Positions 10,787-23,800 of a DNA stretch of 64,000 nucleotides are shown one piece after another. The stretch is from positions 23,475,676 through 23,539,675 of the forward strand of contig CATQJL010000316.1 of NCBI GenBank assembly GCA_958299035.1, in the 5' to 3' direction. Numbering within the stretch: position 1 is the first letter of the stretch; each line of letters opens with the position of its first letter. The position numbers were made by a program, and so were the translations under genes. The DNA is from Cylicocyclus nassatus. Taxonomy: Eukaryota; Nematoda; Chromadorea; Rhabditida; Strongylidae. Below the pieces are notes generated by a model. It saw only the letters and a program-made list of their open reading frames with translations, was not told the DNA's origin and made no database searches.

Positions 10787-12231
10787 TCAGAACGGCGCCA
10801 TAATTTCGTCATCATTGCGCTTCGAAAGCACATTGGCAAAGTATATACTGTAGAAATCCATTGGTTGGGGGATAGCCATCTTCTGACGATCAATCTGAGA
10901 GAAATGAGATGTAAACAGAAGCCTAACTTTTTTCTCACCTCATCAAGAATTTGCAAAGGTGAGCCGGCTTCTTTTAGGGCTATTCGGGCATCAGCGCAAC
11001 CATTCATCAACTGTAGAATCCATACCTCACGAAGACTGCAGACAGTATCTTTGTATTGCTAAAGATACAAAATCTCCTTACCTTTTCATAGATGATAGTG
11101 CAAGCAGGCTTTGCCCTGTCACTTTTGGGCAACCACGAACATCCAGAAGTTCGAGTGTTGAGCAGTTTTTTACAAGACTATGTATGCCTTCATCCGATAC
11201 CATCGTAAAAGCAATAAATAGTTGGACCAAGCTGAAAGAGAAATGATAAGCCCTCAAAAGCCAGCGTTCTGGAAAGGATTTACCTTTTCAAAAATGAAAG
11301 CGATTCCAACACGAAATCGTTGAGATATTTGATTTCGGACAGGTTCAATATCTGTAGATTTACAAGAAAATTAGGAATCTGTATGAGATCATCGTTTGAT
11401 ATCCCATTGCAGTGACGCACCTCAAGCTTCGTCAGATTCTGGAGAATGTGTGATTTTAAGGAAGTTTGCAAAAGAAATCAATGGATTCATACCTTCTTCT
11501 GGAAGATAAAGTGAAAACTCCTAGAGTTGCTCGACAGGTTATGTACATAATCAAGGCAGAATTCACGCAAGTTTGGCAGAGTTTCTGGATGCGCAAGGTC
11601 ATCCATAGCGCAATAACCGATGATTGAACCATTCAAGCATAAATGCTCCAAGCTACAATGATCCTTTATAGACACTATAAACAAATTCAAAGCGCAAAAA
11701 GAAAAACATTATGTAACCCAACCTTAAATCACGAGAATTAGAACTCACGTTTTTGGCATGCATTTCAATGCGATATTGCAAATATTGGCATTCCGTATTG
11801 TAAGGGAACGCAATCGCTGCATTTTCTTTCCCATTAACGTTAGAACGTGATTCGTTAATGCAGATTGTGAGTAGGTATTTGCGGAACGTACGATATAGCC
11901 TTCAATACTGAAAATAAATTCCACAGAATGATTATAATATGAAACGAAAAACCGATAAACGGATAGAACCAAAATTGCAAGCATTGATTGACACAAACCT
12001 TAGACTAACAACTTTCAATGCTAAAGGTGACTTTATGAAAGCAGCCAATTGTCGCAGGTTTAGTCGATAGTCGCCCAAGAATTCAGCGTGCCGCCATAGT
12101 AGATCTTGGCGACTGACTCGATACCATCTGCGTGAGATCCTAAACTTGTCGAAAGCTGAGAATCCAACATTTATGACTGAGAATATTCTACTGGAACGCA
12201 AGTGCGAAATCCTCTGCGCACTAACTGTCAT
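10787..12231 (-). CDS. F-box/leucine-rich-repeat protein (probable SCF substrate adaptor)
   Basis: Seven exons (12231-11999, 11907-11749, 11652-11493, 11438-11284, 11231-11082, 11035-10939, 10894-10787) join in phase to 353 residues. Residues about 7-50 look like an F-box: RIFSVINV, then FDKFRISRRWYRVSRQ and LLW, matching the family pattern ending in W-x-x-L/V-x-x-LW. The rest is leucine-rich repeats of the FBXL kind, for example LEHLCLNGSII, LTKLEVRHCNGIS, LQILNLSEIKYLND and LELLDVRGCPKVT. F-box proteins bind SKP1 and deliver targets to a cullin ubiquitin ligase; here the LRRs would bind the target. The substrate cannot be inferred. The start lacks the usual LPxE motif before RIF, so an upstream exon may be missing. 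Acceptor choice for exon 3 (CATTGTAG) is forced by phase. Confidence 0.85.
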
Positions 12232-12302
12232 GTTCTCTTTTTCGATTTACACCGCTATTATCATAATCGTTTAAATGTCATCTGCTTCAACGACGTGCGA
12301 CC

Positions 12303-12662
12303 TTAAAGGCATCGTCCACCCAAAATGGGGTCGATGAGATTTTGATGCATAACTGTATAGGGGCCTCCAACTGTATGCTTATCCAACTCGCGCTGGCAAA
12401 AGTTGCTTCCGAAGTGAGAAAATTGCTTCGAAAATCGCTCGGATGACAGATTCGCCACGTTGGCTCCTCCCATTTGAGTGGGCGTGACCGCCCCGCCCAT
12501 CCGTGCGCCACCGTTTCGAAGAAATCGCTCTGCTGGTTTTGAAAACGGGCGTTTTCGTGGTTTTCTCTGATTTCTGACTTGATATTCGGATTCAGGGGTA
12601 TGAGAAGGCCCTATAACGGCAAATACAAGGAGGTCGAAATTTTGGGTGGACGGTGCCTTTAA
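12303..12662. mobile_element. MITE with TTAAAGGCA..TGCCTTTAA ends
   Basis: The ends TTAAAGGCATCGTCCACCC and GGGTGGACGGTGCCTTTAA form an imperfect terminal inverted repeat about 360 bp apart, just upstream of the F-box gene. The same end motif (AAGGCA..GTCCA) marks the elements at 32236-32697, 39068-39880 and 62714-63074, so this is one superfamily with several subfamilies here. No coding capacity. Confidence 0.7.
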
Positions 12663-13967
12663 GCTATTACCAGCCCCCCCCCCTTCCTCCTCCTAATGGT
12701 TTTACTAGACTTCCTTTGTCCTGCAAGAGAGCAGAGAACTAATCAAGCACACTTTAATGCTGGCGATGCCAATGGGTGAGATTTTTTGAGGAGGGAGCGA
12801 TAAAAGTGAGACGGGAGCACTTTCTACGTCCTCCCAAGGAACTTTTGCGAGCTTGTGACTCGAAATTTGTAAAATAGAAAGTCTGGAAGTTCCAACAATA
12901 TTATTCTAAAAACAAAAGCAACTCTACCATACAACTTCTAACCATTTCGTAACCCGTTTTCAGAGCCCCTCCTTTTCCTCCTCTATCCGCCACTGTATGC
13001 TACTTATTCCTGGTCCTTATTAATCTGCTATTTATTTTTAGTGCAAGCCAACAACAATATCTACATTTTTTCCTAAATACATTGAAGTTATAGTTCTTTG
13101 CAAGTAAATCACTACAGGGGAAGCAGAGTCTGGGACGTATCGGCGTCTCTCTTATACAGCGCTCTTTCCTTACTCTTACCATCTGTTGTGTACGCACGAC
13201 CTATATATCTTGGCTGGACGCAAAGGCGCCGAGTTTCTGCGCGTCATGAAACGTGTGTAAATTTGAACATATTCCATAAGTCGTAGCAAGAAATGATGAA
13301 TCAAAGAATAAAAACTCACACACCACAAGTTGCGATATGTACAAGACTACCCAAGTTGTGTAGAATTTTCAAAATGATATGCTCAGGCAAAGTGTCGAGA
13401 TTGACCATGCCTAAGTTCTTTTCATTTCAAACAGCAACTCAAACAAAGTTTCGAAAAGGGCGGACTAAACCTAGGAAGAAAAAATAACCATAAACATGTA
13501 ACGGTTCATAAACTCGTATGAAACATACGCTCATCTGAACAATAAGTAGTTATGCATTCAAGATTATATCTAACAACAGACAAGCTAACTAAAAATGTAC
13601 AAGAAAAATATGAAAGACTTCAAAAAGGCTCCTAAGATACATACAATATTCAGATGCAAGCTACCGGTTCTGTAAGGCAAATCAGCATATCGAAAAGACT
13701 AGCAAGGACCGAGCATATGCGAAATGCAAATTATTATGATGGAATTATAAAAACTGACAGTTTTGGAACATCATAAGATTCGAGGCAGTAGGAATGTTAA
13801 GTTCTCACGTTGAAGTAATCTGTTATGGCAAGAGTAGGCTTCTGCCTAGTCTTTCTAAATAAGTATTTCTTTTCCTGATCTAGACAGCTATCACATCTGA
13901 AACCCATTTCCATGGAGAACATTCTCAGTTGAACAGCTACTGGAACAAAGTGAAGACGTCATTAATG
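12663..13967. other. Intergenic spacer, 3' flank of the bre-4-like gene
   Basis: A C-run and pyrimidine tract at about 12670-12700 and AT-rich sequence. Short open frames here show no domains. I see nothing else. Confidence 0.5.
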
Positions 13968-16900
13968 CTAGCTTTTCTTCTCACGCCATTCTTCAGGGGC
14001 ACTGCCAACGTCCACATAGAGGTGGTAGTACAGCGGACGTATGCTGATCTGTATAGAAAACATTTAAAAAGAGAAATTGATAGGAAGATACGATAAACTC
14101 ACTTTCCGCACGGTCCATTTGTCAGTTTCATTCAAACCATCATATGCGACACGTTTCTCGGCGATATCCAGTAATTTATAACTAAAATACCTCCGTTTCT
14201 TGTTGGTACGAGCAATGATTGTAAAGAGACTAACATTAACTTCGGTGCTGTTCGCTTCCTTTTTACATGTTTCAGCATGGAATATCGACCCGTGTCAGAA
14301 TCCGGTCGTTCAATAGTGTAGTTCAAAGAGAGGATACGCTTACCTGAACATCAATTTTTTGTCGACTTCTAACTTCAGATATAGATATGTGTCAAATGTT
14401 TGTATGAACATGTAAATCGCGACTCATTGGTGCACTCTCTGATGATTTTGCAAGATTAGACATGGCAAGCAGGTGTGGTTGAAGTCAGAAGTTTACCGAG
14501 ATGCTGATCACGATTATGCTTATTTATTCTATTGATTTATTATAGGCAAGCTGAGCGCATACCGGCTGGGCAAAATCACAAGATGCCTGAGACCCGCCGC
14601 AGTCTGACATGTGTGACACAAATGCCGATGGTATTGGCGCAAGTAAACATATGGCATTTATTATATCAGCGCTGGTGAGACAAAACTTGAAGACATTTCT
14701 CAGTAGAAACCACAAACTCTATTCTATACTGTGATTCCACAAAAAATATGATTGCATGAGATATTCAGCTCAAATAAGGATTCCCTACGCAATTCAAAAA
14801 TATGCAACTCAGAAGTGAGCTCAAAAGATCCGCAGTGATTTACTTACAAGATAGAAACTTTGTGCGAATTATTGAAAGAGAACACAAGTTCGCAATGACA
14901 GGAATTTACGCAATTATTTTTAGCTCACCTTAAGATACATTAGGTTCAAAAGGTAGAAGGGACCTAGAAAGATTCTCCTTGACGGATGCGGTACGAATTT
15001 GCCAACGCAAAGAACAAATGTAAACACATGAAAAATTCCTGCGCACTTACCCATATCATCATCTTCACCTCCCCAAGCCCAATACATGTTGGAGTAGCCA
15101 TTGATCATTCGGTAATCTTCCATCGATACCGCCAAGACTCCACCAACAATTTCTTTGTACCAAAGTCTAGAAAGTTAGCTTGAGCATATGCACGGAAAGA
15201 AACTCTTGAAAAAGATTGGGAATGAGGTGAATTTTGGAAAAGTTTAGCATGATGCAGAGTACACAAATCAAAAATGTTCAAAGTTTAAATAAGCGATAAC
15301 AATAAGAATCAAAACTTACTGGTAACCCAAATTACTAACAAATGCTCCCATATGTCGAGGAGAAGTGGGACAAGAGTATGGATTTCGGTCATCTTGAGGG
15401 AACATATCGACATCGTGGAAGATGACGCAATCAACATTCAGAGTTTCCGCAAAGCGGAAAGCCGCGTTCATAATACGGCCTTTGTTGAACAGGTCATTGC
15501 CATACTGCAAACGCATAGATAAAAAACGAACTTATCGTTCATGGTGTAACCCTTATTGAAGTGCTTCAGTCAATACTGAGACTAACCTGCTCGGTGACAA
15601 TGAACCTAAAGTCCAAACGTTGTCTCTGTAAGACAGGTATGAGGAAATCAAGCAGCCTTGTGAGATGACTCTGGCGGTCGCGAAACGGTATGATTATGGC
15701 TACTCTATATCGTGCCTAAAACACTGCACTGGTTTTCAAAACACTGCAATGGTTCAAAATGGTTCAATGAAGTTAATAGAAAGAGAGACGAAATAAGAGA
15801 AAAACCACTAAATTATTGCAAGATTGGAAAAAAATGATTTTGTTCAGATTTTGGCGAACTATTTCATGGGCAACCGGAATAATTCTAAAATTCACAAGAA
15901 CGACACGTAGTACATTCTTGAGGCAACTGAAGTCTTCAGCGGCAATGACATGAAATTGTAAGATTAACGCACTTTTTCACAGAAGAAACAAACCAACAAC
16001 AAATAAGAGAAAACCAGACTAATTACCTTACAATCTGCCGGACTCCATTCCCCACCAGGTTTCACCTCAGGATGAGCAGCGGCAACATCGGCCTCTTGCA
16101 AGTTTTCTATCAACAATACTGCTTGAGGCAATGATCCCCGCAGATCAGGAACTAGGATCGGATCTGGGCATACACCACCAGGATTTCTAAATCGTAACTA
16201 CGAATTGCGTATGGCATTTTTTAAATTTACATGAACTGAAAAAAATTCAATTTTACCTAAACAGCGCTAACAAAGAACTTACAATGTGAATGTAGTCTTC
16301 GGTGTCTGTTTTTGTTCCAAAGAGTCTATATTATTCAAAAAATTCAACGTTTGTCGAGCATTTTCCAGCTCCTTCGGATCAGGTTCATCCAAAGGGTGCA
16401 GAGGCCTGAACAGAATAATGCAAATATAAAGCAAATCATGCTTCTGCTTGTCATGGAGATTGTGTTGTCTACACTCGAGTTGATCAATGTTTTCGCGATA
16501 TATTGCATACAACAGTTACCCGCAAATTCCAAGAGCGCGATATTCATAAATCATCCTAGCATGGCTGACCTATTAAAGAAATACATCAATCTTAACACCT
16601 ACTCCTGCACGCAAACCGTGAATGCGAGAAGAAATTGAGCAAGTTACCAAAAATAACGATCATATGACTGAAAACATGGAGATTAGATGTCTACATGATT
16701 AACCGCGACATCTGATGTATACAGAAGTGCAAGGACAGCGTTCAACTATCACGTGATCAACGATTATATTATAAGCCTATCATACGGCTCATCTCCATTG
16801 CTCCATCTCCCTGTATTGATACGATAACCCCAGGGCTTGAAGCTTATACCAAGATTAATTACCGCTTAAGGGTTCTTAGCTTTCTGACCTCAAATATGGT

Positions 16901-17735
16901 ACTGATAATGGCTGTTTTACGGCCTTCAATCTCTTTCTGCAGTTACCCAGCAGACGCGAGAATGAGCATGACCCGCTATTAGAGCACAAATCTCAAAAAA
17001 AGATTTACACTGACACAGATTTTCACATGTATCATTGATACAACATCGCCGCAAACCTGTTTCCAATGGAAACGATAGCATTGGCTATAAAAACAATCCA
17101 CACGTGAACACCTTTTTTCTTTGTGCATCATGAAAAATTGGCACAACTTTCGTTAGTTAAGACAAATTACAATCTAATTCCATTCCGATAAACATGTATT
17201 CACTGCACAATAACACTTTACTGTGTTGGAAACTTACAAAAAGGTGTTGCATAATCTTATCAAGGCTTAGCTATCAAGAAATGAAAGACGTAGGAAAAAC
17301 TACCTTACGACATTTGCTTTCACTTCGACCGCATGATGAATAGACGTCCTGACGAAAGGTTTATGACTGCAAAAAGCTTATTCGATCGTTGATCACAGAT
17401 CTTTTTGCAAGATGATGGAAGTCCATCTTTAGCTAATTGTTAAAAGTAAACGGCGACTATGCAATTGAGAAAAAATTTCAATAAAGTCAGTGACAAATTT
17501 CGTTAAAAAAGTTTACCAGCATCATTGCTACGTGATAAATCAATACACATAAGATATGATGAAACAATAGAAAATTTACGACTGTTATAAAATCTAAGAA
17601 AAAAAACATACAGCAAACCAACCTGCTTGCAGTGTATTTCAGCAGCATAAGGTATACAGTGGAAAACGCAACTACCAGAAACACCAAATGTTTTGGGGAG
17701 AAGTTTCGGCAAATACAGTAACATTTTCGTAACAT
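13968..17735 (-). CDS. bre-4: Beta-1,4-N-acetylgalactosaminyltransferase, BRE-4 type
   Basis: Nine exons (17735-17623, 16405-16283, 16186-16027, 15715-15587, 15504-15320, 15166-15051, 14343-14235, 14181-14103, 14048-13968) join in phase to 364 residues, near the C. elegans BRE-4 length as I recall it. It is a type II Golgi enzyme: a short cytosolic basic end, a membrane anchor at about 16-33 (LVFLVVAFSTVYLMLL), a stem, then the GT7 catalytic domain. Visible motifs are IIIPFRDRQSHL, the metal-binding FHDVDMFP (DVD at about 206-208), NPYSC, GGEDDDMGKR (near 270) and SMLKH, matching the metal-ligand Met/His pair of beta-4-galactosyltransferases. The residue equivalent to bovine Tyr289 is Ile (EIVGGV), which in this family favours UDP-GalNAc over UDP-Gal. 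The usual WGWGGEDDD is WAWGGEDDD. BRE-4 builds arthroseries glycolipids that Bt crystal toxins bind in C. elegans. An in-frame upstream Met exists, so the start is probable, not certain. Confidence 0.93.
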
Positions 17736-18217
17736 TCTTGAAAAGCGTAGACCACTCCGTGATGGAGCGCACCAGTACGCCAACAAACCACTTATGAAGT
17801 GGAGTGGTATCGACACATTGAAAGCCTAAAATTGTGATGTGGGATACGCACACATACAAAAACGTAATTCTATTTACTTTAGATGAACGAATGTGCCACT
17901 GAAAGAAAGAATGACGAGTTTCTATAGGATAAGAAATAGAATGCCACATTTATCTGAGGAAATGTGTCAACACGTCATTAAGAAAACATTATTCGAGACT
18001 GGCTCGAAAGAGCCAATCCCAATCTTTTACAATTCCTTAGACTTTTCATAGCCAATTTCCTGTTTTTTATTTTGCTTGTCTTTACGTTAAAAACTTTTTT
18101 TCAAATAAAGTCAGTGACAAATTTCGTTGAAAAAATTTACCATCATCATTGTTTTTTAACATATTTGATAAAATCAATACAAATAAGATACATGTAGCAG
18201 AAAATTTACGACTGTGA
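17464..18217. repeat. Direct repeat pair of about 120 bp flanking bre-4 exon 1
   Basis: 17464-17587 (in bre-4 intron 1) and 18100-18217 (upstream of the gene) share AATAAAGTCAGTGACAAATT, TCAATACA and GAAAATTTACGACTGT in the same order and orientation with small indels. The offset is about 635 bp. The 1 kb upstream of the start codon otherwise shows no recognisable element. Confidence 0.75.
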
Positions 18218-18734
18218 ATCTGCGACCACGAAGCTATGAATTATATTCTAGAGAACCAGCTCCCCGAACAATGCGAATTCACAGAGAAAAGAAAAATCGA
18301 TGAAGGCAAACATTATCATCTATAATGGTGTTACTGGAATTACATCTTATATGCCTCGTATCGATTACAGTCTCTAATGGCATTCAAGGTGCGCACGCGC
18401 AGGCGCTCATGAAAATCTCACCGAGCAGGTTTTTCTATGCGACAAGGTGCTTTTGGCCGTCTTTGTTCTCAGCGGAAATAGCTAGCTTACGTCAAGGGTT
18501 GCTTGACCAGAAGCAAATCTGAACAAAGGAGGCAGCCCATATAACAATTTGATGGCTAAGGAAATAGCAGTACTGACGAACATTATGGTACATCATCGTA
18601 AACTAGGATTATCATTATATTATCGGCTGCTAGATTCGTGTGAAGGCGGGTTGCGGAATTCCCTGATTTTCAGGATAAACTTGTTAAATCTCCAGGTTAT
18701 AACATTGTATTTCGTACTCTCTCGTTAAGCTAAC
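18218..18734. other. Spacer with an inverted partial copy of a neighbouring exon
   Basis: The stretch 18606-18668 is complementary in part to 18739-18800, inside the exon described next (shared ATTCGTGTG..AGGCG and CCCTGATTTT). Nothing else recognised. Confidence 0.5.
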
Positions 18735-18990
18735 CTCAAAATCAGGGAAGTCCGTGGTTCGCCTCCACACGAATTTGGGAGTCGATTTTATATCCGTATT
18801 CCTAGGGTACATAGACATTACCTCAAAAGGATTATTTTCTATTTGAGAAAATACCATAAAGTGCAGATCACTTTGATCCCAGGTTCTTTGATGGATACGA
18901 CCAATCAAAAAAATAAACAACCCAAAACATGTGGCTAACACCCGCCCGACTCCATTAATGCCGTAAACATATGGATAGCGGAACGATAGA
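18735..18990 (-). CDS. Single coding exon of an unidentified membrane protein
   Basis: Between the acceptor ACCAG (18991) and the donor GAG/GTTAGC (18735) an open frame of 85 codons starts LSFRYPYVYGINGVGRVL, continues into a hydrophobic segment (ATCFGLFIFLIGRI) and a soluble acidic and aromatic part ending TDFPDFE. Composition and bordering splice sites look genuine. I found no matching exon on either side, so it may be a fragment or part of a gene with diverged exons. Family not recognised; a single membrane pass is all that can be said. Confidence 0.4.
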
Positions 18991-19805
18991 CTGGTTTAGG
19001 TCACTGTGAGATCGTTAGAATGAGTTTCAAAAACCGAAAAGGACAACCCTCTCCATTACGTAAGTCTTCTGCTGATAACACGAGCGTTACAATATGATGA
19101 AAGGCAAAAATGGGAATGCTCAAACTTGGTCCAAAGGAATGATTCAAAATGTTGATAACGAATATCAGTTCCTTTCGCAAGTTGAATCACGCAAGATACA
19201 CAACAGAGAGCCGAAAAAATCAATGTAGTAGAAATTTGTCTAGGGAGTTGTTCGAGATGCTAATCATAATTATTATATAATACTTTTTCGGCTCAAAGCC
19301 GTCGAGATCCACGAATTTGAAGTTTTGGGGCCCTAATGGAACAGCGCATTACTCAATAAGAGAAGAGAGTAAATGAGAAAGAAGGCCCTTTCTAGTTAAT
19401 CGATGCATTGTGGCGCAGCATTAGGCAGCTGTAGCCAACTAGAAAAATGAAAAAGTGATAAGATGCGGAGAGAGGAGTAATAAGCAGGCAAGTACAGAGT
19501 GACTCAAACTTTCCGTTTTCTCTTGTACTTATGATTTATGTTGAGCTTATCAGTGATTAGAATGGTTACAGTATAATGCGATGCAAAACTTTGCAAAAAA
19601 AGTCATAGGAAAACGTTTTATTAGTCCCCATTGTTGCCAATTTCAGTTTTTTACTGCCAGATTAGCATTGAACAATTGATCAAGCCCAATACAATAAACG
19701 TAACCACTTTTTCGTATATGCGATCCACAGGAGAGCGAAAAAAAAGAGTAAAAAGAGCACTGACAAATTTGGAGAACCTTGAATCTATTAGCGACCACAG
19801 AACGG
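18991..19805. other. Spacer with no identified gene
   Basis: AT-rich sequence with no clear exon, repeat or RNA gene that I can see. Confidence 0.4.
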
Positions 19806-20206
19806 ATGGCTGGTTCAATCTCAAAAGATGCGGATTTGGATGACAATCAGCAGCAAAGTAGCGGAGAACAAGACTTGAAAACCAAAGACGACACCAACAT
19901 TTCATGTGCAGATGGAACGCTATACAACGATGACAGAAAAAGGAATAATCCCATCTCACAGAAAAAACTCCTAGAACTCGATGCTTAGTTATAGGCCAGA
20001 TGTCAGTATTCAGTATGATAATTTAGTCAAGCAAAAGAACGAAAGTCACAAAACTATAGCACAGATCAAAAATGGCACAAAAAGACTTGCAGCATTCGAA
20101 CACATCACTGGTGAAGGGACACGCGCGCTTTCACGCAGAAGATCCTGCAGTGAAGGAAGTGGAACTCGTCCAACTCCTGCGACGACAGAAATTTTTCGGA
20201 GAGTAT
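19806..20206 (+). CDS. Two overlapping hydrophilic open frames, possible frameshifted or spliced gene
   Basis: An ATG at 19806 opens a Asp/Gln/Lys-rich frame (MAGSISKDADLDDNQQQ at its start) that ends at 19988. A second frame starts with ATG at 19981, overlapping by 8 nt, and runs to 20206 with a charged, helical-looking middle and a Ser/Arg-rich end (RRRSCSEGSGTRPTPATTEI). A run of six A near 19960 is a plausible indel site that could join them. No domain is recognised. They may equally be non-coding. They lie 660 bp upstream of TBL3 on the same strand. Confidence 0.3.
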
Positions 20207-20868
20207 AAAAATCTTGTACTCTTCATGAAAACTAGGTTTTTATGACTTCTTGGGGCAACAAAAAATACAAGCATCTCGGTAAAGCTTAGATCTGTGAATT
20301 TCCTTATAGCGGTCTTCTGATTTAAAGTGGTTCGATTTTATTGGTTTAATATTAAACATATGTTTCACTCTATATATTTTTGATGCACTTTATATGTTTT
20401 GTTTATCAACATCGCTGAGAATCTAAGCCAGTAGCAAGAAGGATTTAGCGAAAATTTCCTTGCTAGATCCCTCTTGCTGTTGGCTTCATCATCATGGAAT
20501 CCGCTTTCGACCAAAAATAAAAGTTTTGCATTTTGCTGGATCGTATAGGCGGGTAACACCCACCGCAAAGAATTATTCCTGCGAAAGCAGTACGCAATTC
20601 ATGATGAGTTTACTAATTATCCCGTGCGGGACAACTGCCGGATTTCGTTCTGACTCCCATACCGTAACCCCACTGAGATGCTACCGTAGCAGACGAATAT
20701 GTTCGTAATCAGCTGTCAAATAATCTCCCTATACAAAGTTTCAGCAACTTCTAAGGTTTTCGATCTTGGTGTCGCTATGCTGGAATAGCCCTCTTCATTC
20801 CCGTTGCTTTCGAAAAGATTTGCTTTTCAGCTATCACGCTGTACTCCAGTTGATGGCATGGTTTAGCA

Positions 20869-23800
20869 ATGAAGAACATTGTGAGTGACCTTGCTGTGAA
20901 GCGATCTATTGAAGCTCTTTATACTGGTGGAACAATAGAATGGAGTGCTGATGGTAGCACACTGTATTCGACTTGTACAAATGTAATCAAAGTGATTAAT
21001 CTGGACGAAAATCTGTCCTGGTTGGTTTATCCATTAGCACATGCCAGGAGCCTTAAAGTTCTATTTTGTCTTTCAGTTACACTATTGGGGACCCCGAAGA
21101 AAGTCTACGGATAACTTGCATCTCCTTAGATAAGAATCGCTCTCGATTACTTGTGGCCTACACCAATTATGTGGTAAGTTTCGATAATTCAAGCTCATTC
21201 AGGAAAATGATTGGTTAATCTTCACTAATTGCTAGTTGGTTTGTAATTCTGGCCCGCATGCTTTCAAATTCTGTGGCATTGTGAATGTGTGTTTGAGGGA
21301 TTGGTGGTTGTTTTTCTTTTCCCAATCTATCTTTAATGTCTCAGTTTCTTATATTGTGACTTGTAGATTCGTGAATTTTCTCTTGATGGTTCGAATGCTG
21401 TGGCTCGGATGTGGAAAACGATGCACACTGCACCAATTTTATCCATGAAATTCAACCAAGATGGAACCCTTCTAGCAACCGGCTCAGCGGATCACTCTGT
21501 AAAGGTGACATTATCTGCAAGACGCGGCTCTTTTTTGACACTGTAGATTTGATTGGGTTCAGGTATGGGATATGGTACAGCAGCATTGTATTCATACTTT
21601 GAAAGGACATAGTGTGGTTTCTGCGTTGGCTTTTATACAAAACAGTCGCCTCATGGCTGGATACGTTGAGGGACAAATCTGCATGTTTGACTTGGTCAAA
21701 GGCGCTATTCATAAGTTGCTAAGGGAATGGAAAACCCATAGCAGGTAAGCAATTCTTGAAGAAGCAATTTTTCAAACGACTCATTTCTTCGAATCTTTGG
21801 CACGTGTTTCTTTTGAGACCGCGAAGTAGGTTTTGCCTTGTCCTTGTTTTAACTTCGTCTCAGAGCTCGTACATGCTAAAAATCTGCTTCTATCTGGAAA
21901 AGAAGAAGACATGTGCATTGACTAAAACACTCCGAACATCCAGCTCTCTTTGAGTTAAAATAAAATTTGCATTATTGCAAACTCAAGCCTAATATCGAAA
22001 CCAAGACATTCCGGCAATCTTAACAAAATTCAAGAACGAATATGTGCCGAAATCTGCAGTAAAGTGTCGACGCTCAAATATTGGAACACATCCAAGTGAA
22101 GCTTAATCGAGCTCAACCTTTTATAGTCAAATTACGGGATTTGTGGAACTATCCTCTTCTCGTCGTGTTGTCGCTGTTTCGAGAGATCAGACAGCTTCAA
22201 TTATAGAGGCTGAAACAAGAGAAGTGCTCAAAGTAAGTATCCTTCGTGCAGTCTTAATATATCTAAACAGCACTTTCGAGGATCTCCTTCCAGGTTTTCC
22301 CATTGTTTGAAGTCATCGAGTCTGTTGCCCTTGCTCATAACGGTAACCTTGTCACCGTAGGTGAGGAAGGGACAGTAAAAGAGTGGATTGTTGCATCTGG
22401 AAATGTGCTCCGCAGAAAGAAGATTGCCGCGTAAGTCTTTTGTATCATCCATTCCTAGTTAAAAAAATCCACGTTTAGAATAGGATTGGATTCTTTGGCT
22501 TACAATCCTGTGCGGGACCAGCTGCTGATCACTTCTGCTGAAGAAAATATATACGTCGTTTCTTTTAGTGATCTGTCTATCAAGAGGCAGATTGTCGGAT
22601 TTCATGATGAGGTGGGTAGTGTTTAACTACTGCGCCTTTTCCCACTCTTTCTCCTTCTTTCACGGGAAGGATTCATCTTGTTTTTAGTCGAGTAAAAAAC
22701 AATTTTCATCAAAAAGATGTTTTATGAAGGGAAAATCCTTCTCTTTATTCTTGCATGATCATCGGACTATGCCCTACAGGTGTATGCATGCGCTCTACTT
22801 GGTAAGGATGAATCTCACTTAGCTGTTGCTTCTAATGCGAGAGAAATCCGTCTGTATGACACCAAGACATGGGATTGTCAACTAGTTGAAGGTCAGTCTG
22901 CAGTCTGATTTTTGCATTGTGGTCAATCTCATTTTTTTTCTCAGGACACACTGAAGGTGTTCTACACGTCACAACGGCTAGATTTGATCCTACACTATTG
23001 GCTTCATGCAGTAAAGATAATTCGATAATTGTGTGGAAGTTACAAGGTAAGACATTTGAATGTGCATTTGCCTATATGATGAAGTTTTTTTTTCACTCCC
23101 CGGCAAAAATCGTTCATACACTTCTGTTTATGGCAATTTCGATTTGCTTTGAATCTTTTTGTTATAGTCTGTTTTTAACTCTCTAGGTCTTATCTTGTCG
23201 GTTCACCCTTTACTATTTTAGCTAAACCGAATGCGAGCGCTTCGAGAGTCCAGCTGCAACCAATAGTTCGAGCAACCGGTCACACTAGTTCTGTCAACTC
23301 CGTATGCTTCTCCTCATTGGCGAAAAGGCCGTTTTTGGTTTCCGTAGCGTCCGATGCGACCATAAAGCTGTGGTCTCTAGTAGATCTTGATTACGATGTC
23401 GAAGCAGGCGTCAATATTGAAGATCTGTAAGTGCATTCTATCGCCGTTCCCAATCTCTTAAGCTTGATCATTAGAGGGAAACTCGCTTGCTCTTCAACGC
23501 TAGTGGCACATGCTAAGGATGTGAACTGCGTGGATGTTGCACTCACTGATAGTATCTGTATCACTGGAGGGTAATCATAGCCCTTAGAATGATCGTTCGA
23601 GTATCCTGAATGTTCTGTTTAGGATGGACAAGCTGGTAAAATTGTGGCATATCGATACGGCAAAGATGCGATTGGGCATCGCTGGAACGTTGTCTGGGCA
23701 TCGGAGAGGAGTTGCTGATGCAAGATTCTCTCCGAACTCTTTGGTATGTGATTGGTCATTTAAAACGATAATTTTGCTTTATCACTACATTGTTTTCTCT

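Noticed and set aside
21001..21030. Read-through of TBL3 exon 1 into [12 protein letters not shown]
   Set aside because: That frame runs to a stop without WD40 character; the GTTGGT donor at 21021 restores phase with the next exon.
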